A DNA stretch of 64,000 nt, taken from Symsagittifera roscoffensis. Its lineage: Eukaryota > Xenacoelomorpha > Acoela > Convolutidae. A program made the position numbers and the translations under genes. Below, piece after piece: positions 33,801 through 45,800 of this stretch. The notes below the pieces were generated by a model that saw only the letters and a program-made list of their open reading frames with translations, searched no databases and was not told where the DNA came from. The stretch is taken from the NCBI RefSeq assembly GCF_963678635.1, contig NC_087068.1, positions 11,228,027 through 11,292,026 of the forward strand, written 5' to 3'. Each line of letters starts with the position of its first letter. Position 1 is the stretch's first letter.

Positions 33801-36800
33801 CCAGTTTTCTCAAGTTGGGTTAATGTTATCAAATTAGCGCCAATCATAAATCATTTTACCCTCAACTAACCTCAAAGTATCGAAGTTGTAGCAAATATAG
33901 CCACCAACAGCTGGAAAAGAGTCAATGAACGCAAGAAAGCAAAAAGTTTGAGTTTGAACAAGAATAAGATATGGCTTTAAATCTCTCTGAACTTCAAAAA
34001 ATTATATTTTTGTCAATTCTTGGATAAAATCTCAATTTGAGAAAACTGCGTCGATATGTAAAAATATTACTCCACTGGGAATTCTAAAAAGTCAAATTGA
34101 CTTTCGAAAACAGAAATCGATCACGTTTTTGTGAACTTCACACTTTTGCTGCCCGATAGTGGACATTGCCTTCGGAAGGGTAGTCAGAACAACCAGGGTT
34201 TTTTCATTATTCGACATTAAAAAAGATCATTTTTTTCTTTTTTGAAATTTTATCAATTTTTAATTTTCATCTAAGATATGAGTTATTGCTTTGACCTTAA
34301 AAGGCCATTGGAAGATTCGGATTTTCAAATTATTTTCAAAATTATGTCGACTTTTTTTAAGCCGAGCAAATTGATTTTCCGAGCTCTCGCAAAGCACTAA
34401 AAAGTCCCTGGTTTGACCAAAACTTCTGTACCGCTGGCAAAATTTTGAAAAAACAGGCCTAAAATGCGTTTTTAAGCACTTTTTGGAAATTTTTTAACAA
34501 AAAATTACGTTTTCTCGGCGCACGGCCCCCCCTTAAAATTAGTATATATTCAGAAAAATTTTAGGGACCGTCAGCAAAATAGTTCAAAGGGGGACCCTTT
34601 TGGTCGGCAAGTGGTCGAATCCCTGAAAAAAAGTGACCGCCCCCGCCCCCCTAAGTCCGCCCCTGCCTAGTGGCATGGTATCAAACTATTTCACACGCTA
34701 GAATTGACTGATTGACAAGGTAAACTTATACAATTTGGCACCTCATAAGGAATCCCCCTTCTCAATGGGAAGAGGGAGTGTTGCAATGCAAATGTAGAGT
34801 ATAGAATGTAGAGTATAGATACATATAAAACTGAACCAAAATGTAACAACAATAAGCACAGTTGGCCGAGTGGCCTAAGCTAACGCCGATTATACAGGTT
34901 AACAGTTGACGTAGGTTCGAGTCCCCCACCTGCCCATGTATTAGTATACTAAAAACGGGGGTTACATCCTATTTTAACTGTTTTTTGGTTCTAATTCGGT
35001 TCAGCCTTGATTAAGGTTGACCGCCAAAAAGAGCAATTTGTCTCAAGGACATTACCGACCGGTTCTTGTGGCTAGCTTGCGCCGTTTTGTACAAAAAACG
35101 CACAGATGCAAAAAATGTTATATGATGTTCTGATCAATAGAAAAATGCCGAAATTATTTTATTGACCGAGTTATTTGCCGAGAAATATCTCTTACTAATT
35201 TACGGATTTGGAACAGTTTTTTTTGGAGATTAGCGAGCACATTTTGGCGCCCCACAAGGGACCCGACGGAATCCGAAGTTATTCCTGAATTTGTACAAGG
35301 GACCCGACGGAGTCCGAAGTTATTCCTGAAATTGCACAAGAAACACGACGGAGTCCGAATTTATTCCTGAAATTGCACAAGGGACACGACGGCCTACTGC
35401 TTACTGACGGATTGTGCTTCTGACGATCTACTGCCTACTGATGGACTGTGCTTCTGTCGGGCTGTGCCTACTGACGGGCTGGGCTGTGTAATCAGCTTAC
35501 TGGCGGGCTGTGCTTCAGTGTGAATAAAAACGGTGGTGGAAAGGTTCAAGGCAGTTTGCGGAACATTTTCGCTAAGTTGAAGCCAGCAGTAGTATCCGGA
35601 GTTCAACAGGAGTATCCGGAGTTCAACAGGAGTATCCGGAGTCCAAGGAACCGAATCATTGCGACTTGTCATCTTGGGCTAAACAACTATCCATATCAGA
35701 CACGGGGTCAACTGCAGACGTTTTGTGTGAGTTGAGAAGTGATTGCTGGACAATTTCTCTGCGGCTGACCGAAAAACAAAGAAAATTTGACAACCCGAAA
35801 CCGGTGACCGCCCAATCTCCAAAACTGTAAGAAGTTTCCAAAACATTTAAAACTCAAATTGTGCTATAAATTTTATACGATGTCATATATGTTCAAAATT
35901 TTTCCGCAAGCTAGCCCCCGGTAATTTTTCTCAATACCCAAAAATTTTGGACAGTTCCGTTGAACTGAAATATCTTAGTCGGTACATAGACAAACTGACT
36001 TGACATTTTTTCTCGATACCAAAAATTTTTGGATATATGTGAACGGAATATTAATCAGTGAAATCGGAACATAGACAAGAGGTACTGGACTAGTTTTTTG
36101 GGTTGGTTTATGACTCGAACCTGCTGACCAAAATTTTCTGAAAAATTTTGTATAAAAAGTAAAAAAATTGCCAAAAAATCCTCAAAACGTCTCCAGAACT
36201 CTGCGAAACTGTGCTGTAAGATGACACCAACCTTATATTAAGTGGTCTGGTAGCGAAATATCAGGCAAATTAAGTTGAGTTTTTTCATCCTCAGGTTTCT
36301 TCCGCGTGTGTTGTTGGAACTTAACCAATTTGCCTGATCCCCCACCCACCATTGGTGAAACTGAAAGCCAGTTCGCTTCGAGTAAAACAAAGCCGTTTCA
36401 GCCCGTCATATTATTGACTTCGTTGCGTGACAGTAAAGTTAAGTGGTCAGGTACGGTGATATTAAGTGAGTTAAGTTGAATTCTTTCATCCTCAGGTTTA
36501 CTCCGTGTGTGTTGTTGGAGTTCAACCGACCTACTTAATTTTCCAACCCCATTGGTACTTAAGCGTAACGAAGCCGTCGCATAGGTCCCCTAAGTGTATG
36601 GTATTCATTCTAGGAGCTAGTTCTTTGGATCACGCGCTCCGAAAACTTCCCGCTCCGTCCCAGAAGCGCGTCAAAGATACTTGCTTTACGAAGCCAGGTT
36701 TAAGTTTGAACTTTAACGCTAGGGACTCTCAGAAAACAATACAGTACTACCTTCATCACTACTTGTCGCACCGTAACGACCTCGTAATTTGGCACGACGC

Positions 36801-39800
36801 CATAAATAACTCGATAAGTAGGCACCGCAGCAACAATAACCGCAAGCTGAGTAGTGAGCAACTTGTCAATTTGTTATTAAGGTATAGGACAAACATTTGT
36901 GCGATCGTATACTGTAGACGCAACGGAACCGAGGATATAGAGGAAAGTTTAGGTTCAACAGGTATTCTCATTCTCAACGTCGTTAAAGACTTTATCTCTA
37001 AGCGTAAGGCTAAGGACCAGGTACTAATTGAGAAGTACAAAGAGCTTCACCAGCCTCCTTCCCTTGAGTTAAAGACTCTCCTCCTTCTAAGGCGTTATAG
37101 CGCTAATCTTAACATCCTTAAGACACGTAAGAAGCGAAACCGCTTACCCCTCAAAGCTCGGAAAGCTATAAGAAATAGGCTTCAGGTAGAAGCTTTGAGA
37201 CGTCAAGTTCCCCCGTCTTGTAAGCTAATGTTGATTTACTAATGCAAATTTGATTACATACCAAAACAGTATCTCATTTTATTGATTGTTTTCTATAAGT
37301 GAGCATCCGTAGAATATTGTCAATTTGTGAAAAACATGGACGAAAAATTCCAAAGTAAGATACGCAAGTTATTCGAAACCCGTCTAAATCTAGAAAATGA
37401 GCTGCTTAAAGGTCACTCATTATTACTTGAGTACATTGAGAATAATAGTCGCACTACAAAAATTGATAATGCTGTTTACAAATGTAAAATTGCGTTGGAA
37501 AAAGCTGTCGACGTCAATGAGCAATTAATTAGGTTAGCGGGAAAAACAGAAAATCCTGAAAAAATTATTGCTCAGCAAGACCTTTGGCTTAAGAAAGTAA
37601 CCGAAATGAACGATAAAGTAATGCACGAAGCTCAGAGTTACAAGATGAGCCTTGAACCTTCGTCATTTCCAGCAGCCGGCATTACAGGGAGCAAGGGATC
37701 TTTACAACAAACTAGGTCTGAGACATCCTCACACTCGCACAAAACAAGTGATTCAGCAGCACGAGTATCTGAAAACAGGTCTAAGGTCTCTAATAAGTCT
37801 AAGGATAGTAGAAAGCTTGACTCACATAAGTCTGATAAATCTGCTTCCACTCGTCATACGTCGACTGTTCGCACTATGTCATCAAGTGAGAAACGGCATG
37901 AGTTAGCTTTAGTAAAACGACGCCATGAGGAGCTGGAAAGGCAGTATCAAGTATCTTTAAGACTTAAAGAGCAAGAGAACCGTCTTCAGTTTGAACAAAG
38001 TCAGCTGGAACTAGAGCAATTGGCTGAAAATCATAAAAAGCAACTAATTGAAATGGAATTGAAAGCGTTTGAACTTGAGGACAGTTCATCTGAGGTTAGC
38101 GAGAAGGTAGCGGAAAGTAACTTAACAGGAGTAAGTCAACCTATTTCAAAGGTAGCAACCGATCGAACTAATGATTGGGTAGACTCTGTTAGTTCACAAG
38201 CACCTCCCGACGTTGCTAGTGCGCCAGGTTTGCAGGCCTTCACTCATGTACCCGTTTCGTCAGGACCGACGACTTCCGCCCTCCTTGCTCATGCAATTCA
38301 CACCAGTAATAGTCATAACCATGAGCACACAGCATTGAGTGACCCTGGAATCCATAGTTATGGACATCGGGCTATGCCTCAATTTGGCAGTGCAAGCCGT
38401 TTGCCATTGCAAGCTTCTGTTTCATTCCCAGCCTCTGTTCCATTCCCAGTTAACAATATGCATTCTAGTGCACACGTGCTACCACCACCGTCTGCTGTTC
38501 CTTTACAGACCATGAGTTCAAACATAACTAATGGTAGTTTTGCCATCGCGCAACCGGAATCATTACCTGTCCCAATGTTACCGGCCCAACCCGGTTCTGG
38601 TTTTGTTTCTTTGTCGCCTGCATTTGCTGGCGGTGGCTTCTCATCTTCTGGAGTAAACCCAACGCCGGTTTTCTTTTCGGCACCTAATTGCCATGCAGCG
38701 CCAGTCCAGACGCAACATAATCTTCCCTTTGTTCCGCATACTGTGTCACCTAGTATCAACGATTACTACACAAGTGATGCAAACTTATGGCGATTGGCAG
38801 CTACAACTCCAATCGTCACGCCTGCTCAGTGTTGTAATGCTGGAAACATTTTTTCTAATGTGACAACTATTGTCCCATCGTGTAACACCGCCTCTCCGTA
38901 TACTAGTGGTGGGACTGTGTATTTTAATACTCCCCCAGTTCATCCAAAACATGTTCCGCATTTTGTCAATCAAACTAATACTGGTTATCAGCCAGTCAAC
39001 GAGGACTACGCACCGTCTCCCGCTTATCCGAACCAAGGTTGTTCATCGGATCGACCTCTCTCCGCTCGTGAATTGGCGGAATTATTGATGCATAGCCGCA
39101 AAGATCATCTTCCTGAATGGAAGTTAGCCCAGTTTGACGGCAACCCGTTAAACTGGCACGAATGGTTTGGTCAGTTTAAGTCCACCGTTGATTCCGCTGT
39201 TCTCACCGATGATACGAAATTGACATACTTAAAAACGCTCGTCACAGGCAAAGCAAAAACCGCAATTGCGGAGTTTAGTTATAGTGGCGTTATGTACAAG
39301 GATGCACTGGCCACCTTGCAACGGAAGTTTGGGCAACCACATGCCATTGTTGGTGCGCATCTTGATAAGCTGAATACTTTTCCTCCACTTAAGATGCACA
39401 ATTCGGAAAATGTCATTAGTTTCTCCTCTGCCATATCTGGCCTCGTAGCAGTTTTCAAATCATTGTCTTTCAACGATGATCTAAAGAGTGTTAACCTGTT
39501 AAACCAAGCTGTTAGTAAACTTCCGCCTAACCTCAAGGAGGCTTGGTCGATGCATACTGTTAGACATAATTGGCAGCGACCAACACTCTTAGACTTTAAC
39601 AACTGGTTGAAAGAAAAGGCCGAGGGGCATGAAAGATTACGTTTACTCAGCTCTAAGGCAAAAAATGAAGAACCGGTTAAACCAAAAACAACCAAAGTTT
39701 TTGCAGCCAATAGCCAGGTAACTAGTAAGGCTCAGGATAAGTCTCAGGATAAGTCTAAGTTTCCGCCGTGCGTTTTGTGTAAGGGTAGTCATGCATTGTG

Positions 39801-42800
39801 GAATTGTGCTGTTTTTAAGGAAAAGAATGCTACTCAGCGAGCAAAATACGTAGCTGAACAGAAACTTTGCTTCGCTTGCCTCAATGGCAATCATAGTTTC
39901 CGGCAATGTTCTAGAGCAAAAAAGTGCCCGAAGCCAGAGTGTGATAGCACACATAATGTCTTGCTCCATGGAGCCGAAAGAATATTTCCTCGGAAGGAAA
40001 ATTCAAATGTCTCGAATAAGGCTGGAACAAACAAATCCAAGGAGAATACAAACACTTCCACCCATGCCGCTGTTAGTGATGTACTTGACATTGAATCTTC
40101 TAAAGGGTTGTTGCCAATTGCAACACTTGGTGTATCCTCGGATGTAACCAGTCTCCTGACGTTGGTTCTTTGTGATAGTGCATCGACTCACTCCTGGGTG
40201 TCTTCGTCACTCGTAAAGCGTCTCGGCTTAGTAGGGGAGCCCGTTAACTTGTCAATTAGTGGTTTCAATTCGACCACCGTTGTTGAGACTCAGAGAGTCA
40301 AGTTTACAGTTTCCTCCGAGCCGAATAATAGTGATTTCGTATTTTCTCTCTGTGCATATGTTAAAGACAGTATTCGGATTGGTTCCGAATTAATCAATAT
40401 TGCTGATTTGCAGAATAAATATCCACAATTAGCACCTATTAAGCCCATTCAATATACTTATGAGGACGTTGAAATTATTATCGGACAAGACTACTACCAC
40501 GCCGTTAGACCCATTGAGTTCATCTTGGGAGATGATAAAAACTCACCGTGTTCCGTTCGCCTACCGATAGGTTGGGTCTTAAGTGGTCCGTTGCCGCCGT
40601 CCGGTAATTCTACTTCTTCGTGTTTCAAGTGTGTTGTTGAAGATTCGTCTCTGACCGACCAGATAAAATCCTGGTACGAGTTGGAATCGTATGGTGCTTT
40701 CAAACAAGTCGATGCCCGTTCCGCCGCGGATAAACATGCTTTATCCATCCTCAATTCTGAAACCGTTCACAATGGCGAAAGATACATTGTGCCTATGCTT
40801 TGGATTGATAGTAATGTCAGTCTACCAAACAATTATTACTCGTCACTCGCCCAATTTAAATCATTGGAGAGAAGGTTAAGTAAAGACCCTGAGCTGCGCG
40901 AAAGATACGCAGAAACAATTAGAGAGGACATTAGGAAAGGCTATGTCGTTACCGTCGAACCGCATGATCCACGTAAGCGTTCCGATCGCGAGTGGTATCT
41001 TCCGCACCATCCCGTCGTAAATCCGAATAAGCCGGGTAAGGTGCGCCGAGTCCTTAATGGGGCTTCTAAGTTTCACGGCACATCCTTAAATAAGTCCTTA
41101 TTGGTGGGTCCTGACCTACTCCAAAATTTAATTTTTGTGCTTTTGCGATTCCGTCAACATAAGTACGCCGTCTCCGCGGATATAGAGGGTATGTTCCTCC
41201 AGGTAGGAGTCCTTGCCCGCGATCAAATTTCGCTCCGTTTTTTGTGGCGGGAGGATACCACTTCCGATGTGGTAGTTCATCAGTACACTCGCCATATATT
41301 CGGCGCACGGGATTCACCTACGTGCGCCAATTTCGCGTTGCAAAAAACAGCAACTGATAATATGTCCACATACCCTGAGGCCGCCTCAGTCGTAAATGAA
41401 AAGTTTTACATGGACGATTACTTGGATTCATTCGAGAACGTTACCCAAGCAATTAAAACTAGTCGCGATTTGGTTTCCTTACTAAAATTGGGAGGATTTA
41501 ATTTGACTAAATTTGTCAGTAATGCTGATGAAATCACTTCAGCAATGAACCCCGAGGAATCCGAAACCTCATCTTCACCCATCAAGGAAATATGTAACGG
41601 TGCCGAACGATCATCACACGTCTTAGGTCTTAAGTGGGACCATGTGAAAGACACATTGGTTGTTAGCAGAGGCGTGGATCGTCCTCTCGATAAAGCAATA
41701 ACTCAACGAACCGTCTTGAGTTTCGTCTCTTCTGTGTTTGACCCTGTTGGGTTAGTAGCTCCATACACAGTTAGGGCCCGTCTTTTACTGAAAGATATTT
41801 GGAAAATCAGTGGTCAAAGTTGGGACGACGAATTGCCAGAAGACATAAGAGATAAGTTTCTCGAGTGGCACTCCGGTCTCCCTCTCTTAGGGCAATTGAC
41901 TATTCCCCGTTGTTACTTCACAGAGCCTGTTGATCAAATTGAGCTCCACATGTTCGGTGATAGCTCGCAGGACGTTTTCTGTGCTGTTGGTTTTTTGCGT
42001 GCGCGACTCGCGAGCTCGCATAAAACTCAAATATCCTTCATCTTTGGTAAAGCTCGCGTTGCGCCCATGAAAGCGCTATCGATACCGAAGCTAGAGCTTC
42101 AAGCTGCTCTGCTCGCCACACGACTAAAAGATGATATACTGACCGCCCTTACCGTCTCTATTAATCATGTCTTTATGTGGACAGATAGTACAACAGTTTT
42201 GCAGTGGCTAAACTCCACTGAAAAATTACCTGTATTCGTCGCTAATCGTGTCGGCGAAATCCTCGAGTCGACCACTATTGATGAGTGGCACCATGTTCTG
42301 AGCGGCGATAATCCAGCTGATACCGGTACGCGGGGGATTTCTTCGGAAGCCCTCAAGGATAGCAGCTGGGTTATTGGTCCGAGCATTCTCAGGACTACTG
42401 ATTGGCCGTTTTTACCCGACGAACGTGTAATCAATAAAATTCGTTTGAAGGGTCCTTCTTGTGATGTTGATAATTGCTTTGAGACATCATCTTCCTTCGT
42501 CACCGATGTCACATCAATAAAACATCCCGAACACGGGTTCAATTGGGAAAGGTTCAGTTCCTTTACAAGATATAAACGAGTAGTCGCTTTTATGTTGAGG
42601 GTGTTGCCTTCACATAAGCATTTTCGTGGTAAAGACTTACGAATCACCGACCCCACTGAACTTGATATTGCAGAAAGCAAACTGATTCATCTTGCTCAGA
42701 TGGAATCCTTTCCCGTTGAGTTAAAAACACTCACCGCTGGCAAACCTATTAAGAATAGTAGTAAAATTGCCACATACTCGCCATTTATTGGTCCCGCTGG

Positions 42801-45800
42801 AATCATTCGTTCCACCGGACGGATTGTGCGCTTAGTGGATACCGAGTTTGATACTAAGCACCCAATAATACTCGATGCCCGACATACCTTAGTTCGTTTG
42901 TTGGCCCGCAGCCTCCACCATAAGCATTTTCATCAAGGATTAGATTACATGCGCTCCGTTTTAAATATGAAATTAGCAATACTTGGGTTGCGTCGACTAC
43001 TTCGGTCTGTCGAAAATCAATGTGTGACATGCCGTAAACGCAAAGCAAGTACCATCCAGCCAATTATGTCCGATTTACCGGTCGAACGTCTCGGATACAA
43101 GCAACCACCCTTCAATCATACGGGTGTGGATTACTTTGGACCGCTTTACGTTCCGGTTCGCAGAAGCACGGAAAAAAGATGGGGATTCCTTTTTACTTGC
43201 CTCACCACCAGGGCTGTACACCTTGAGATTGTACCGTCTCTGGACACCAGTTCGTGTGTCATGGGCATTGAACGGTTCGTTGCGCGCCGTGGTACGCCAA
43301 GCACAATCTGGTCGGATAATGGCACGAACTTCGTTGGTGCGGAAAAGGAATTACTTGCCTGCATCAAGAGCTGGAATGGCATGGCTCCGACCATTTTTGC
43401 ACACAAAGGTGTTACTTGGAAATTTAACCCGCCAGGCGCACCCCATCATGGCGGCTCCTGGGAACGCCTCGTCCGAAGCGTGAAGCGCGTGCTGTACGAT
43501 ATCCTAGGCAGTAGGCGAGTCACTGAAGAGGTGTTAGGAACAACACTCTGCTTAGTTGAACAGGCTTTGAATTCGAGGCCAATCACTCCCGTTAGTACCG
43601 ATTCACGTGAGTTAGAAGCGTTAACCCCAAACCATTTTTTGCTTGGACAACATGCCACAAGCTTTCCTTCGCTTTTACCCGGGGAGCACTTCGATCACAA
43701 GAAAAGGTACGTGCGAGCGCAGTCATATGCTAACGCGATTTGGTCTCGTTGGCTTCGAGAATATGTTCCCTCGCTGAATAAGCGTGTCAAGTGGCACACT
43801 CATTCTGACTTCACTCTTAAAACAGGCGATCTCGTGTGGGTGATTGAGCCCGATAGTCCGCGTGGGTACTACCCTCTCGCCCGAATCGTCAAGCTAAACT
43901 ACGGACAGGACGGTTGCGCCCGATCCGCCCTTGTCAGGACCGCAACCCGTGAAGTCACGCGGCCGACCGTTAAGCTCGCTCCGGTTCTTCCTTCTTCAGG
44001 GGGGGAGGATGTTGCAATGCAAATGTAGAGTATAGAATGTAGAGTATAGATGCATATAAAACTGAACCAAAATGTAACAACAATAAGCACAGTTGGCCGA
44101 GTGGCCTAAGCTAACGCCGATTATACAGGTTAACAGTTGACGTAGGTTCGAGTCCCCCACCTGCCCATGTATTAGTATACTAAAAACGGGGGTTACATCC
44201 TATTTTAACTGTTTTTTGGTTCTAATTCGGTTCAGCCTTGATTAAGGTTGACCGCCAAAAAGAGCAATTTGTCTCAAGGACATTACCGACCGGTTCTTGT
44301 GGCTAGCTTGCGCCGTTTTGTACAAAAAACGCACAGATGCAAAAAATGTTATATGATGTTCTGATCAATAGAAAAATGCCGAAATTATTTTATTGACCGA
44401 GTTATTTGCCGAGAAATATCTCTTACTAATTTACGGATTTGGAACAGTTTTTTTTGGAGATTAGCGAGCACAGGGAGTAAGAATGCGAATCCGAATATAG
44501 TTTTACAAATTCCTAATAAAGCTATTTGTTTATTAGGCTACCAAAGTTTGTTGCATTCGTTGATTTTTTAGAACAAATAAGCTATGGAATTAAGCGGAGA
44601 GTAGAATAACTTCAAGTTGAATTATATTTTACTGTTTAGGCTACAAGAACAAATGGCACATGATGATTCTGCTGGGCGTGTGCATTGTGACTATTCAGGA
44701 CGGGGGCAACATGATTTGGAGTGTGTTCGGAGCTGCTCACATCCCCCACAGATGTCTCATCCCCGGACTAGACAGTCCCCCCTTCGCCAATATCTCCCCT
44801 TCAGTTATACATGAAGTGTTCTACAATGGTTAGTTGATAATTATTTAGGTTGTTGTGAAATACGTTGCATTTTCTCTTCTGGTTTCGGGATTTTTGAACA
44901 AAAATAGGGTTTATAAGAAACAAAAAAACTAGTTATGGTGAGTGTGTTGACTATATGGGTCACTTGACGGTAAAATCTAAATAAAAACCAGTTAATTTTT
45001 AATTCTCTATTTCAGTTGTAATTATCAGTTGTGATGTTTTAATAAAGCAATTTCAAAAACGTTATCTTGGAATGAGAACTGATTCGACGTCTTTTTTCTG
45101 CAGAGTAATATACACCGGGGCTAGTAGACATTTCTTTATCAAAATCAAGCGCTTCCAAACTGTTTATAACACGGTTTTTACCACATTTAGCCAATTGGGA
45201 CATTAATATCAATCAGGGGCAACCTAGGCTTTCTCAAGGGGTGGGGGGTCTCCCAAATCATCAGATAAAAACACTGTTTTGACCAAATTTTCTGCGCCCT
45301 GGTAATTTTTTGAAAAAACCGTCCAAAAACCTTAAACACTTTTTGGAAAGTTTTGACCAAAACTTATTTGCCCTGTCCCCTCGAGAAAATCCTAGATCCG
45401 CCCCTGGCCTAGGCACTCATGTTCAAAATTTAGGCCCCGAGGCTTAATTTGAAATGAATATGGCAAACTTTGTCATTGAAAGAAGGAAAACACATAAAGA
45501 AGTAAAACACATAATTTGAAATTATTATGACTAATTTTGGCGTTTTTTATTGTCATTGAAAGAAGTAAAACACACACATAGTTGCGTTCACTTTTTTTTG
45601 ATTTGATGAATAAAAGGTCAGTTTTAATATCCAGTAACAAGTAACAACAGAAAAAGGCGAGAAAAAGCGCGATTGAACGACAACGCGAGTTTCAAAAATA
45701 GATTTTGTGAGTAAAAAAGGTAGCTCGAAGCTGTATTTTTTTTTAGACCCGCGCTCTTTTGGGTGCAATGGGATCCCAGCCGACAGACAGACAGGGTGCA

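Larger units (their letters stand above)
34779..35241 (+). repeat. BEL 5' LTR
   Basis: Starts tgttgcaatgcaaatg and ends agcgagcaca. A duplicated gtagagtata motif precedes a TATA box (tataaaa, 34824-34830). About 25-30 bp downstream begins the tRNA-like block. It differs from the 3' LTR only at 34821 (a against g in gatacat/gatgcat) by eye. No AATAAA is present inside; one occurs in flanking DNA just after the 3' LTR (about 44515). Confidence 0.95.
34779..44472 (+). mobile_element. Complete BEL/Pao LTR retrotransposon
   Basis: 9694 bp, bounded by 463-bp LTRs (TG..CA) that show one difference by eye, with a 5-bp target duplication GGGAG at 34774-34778 and 44473-44477. In order: 5' LTR, primer site at 35245, a long repeat-rich leader, an accessory frame (36598-37242), Gag-Pol (37336-44028), a G-rich polypurine tract (43998-44009) and the 3' LTR. 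It belongs to BEL/Pao by its Pao-type polymerase (FYMDDYLDS), long single Gag-Pol and 5-bp duplication. The intact frames and near-identical LTRs mean a very recent insertion that may still be active. It sits in sense orientation in SLC22 intron 1. Confidence 0.95.

Noticed and set aside
34855-34936. A functional tRNA-Leu or tRNA-Ser gene
   Set aside because: A and B boxes are good but acceptor and T-stem pairing is poor, no clear anticodon arm forms, and the block is part of both LTRs.
36505-36597. N-terminal extension of the BEL accessory ORF
   Set aside because: It has no ATG (open from a GTG) and consists of the duplicated leader segment with the splice-acceptor-like site.
44617-44814. 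Separate 65-codon gene overlapping SLC22 exon 2
   Set aside because: Out-of-frame shadow of the transporter exon; no splice support.
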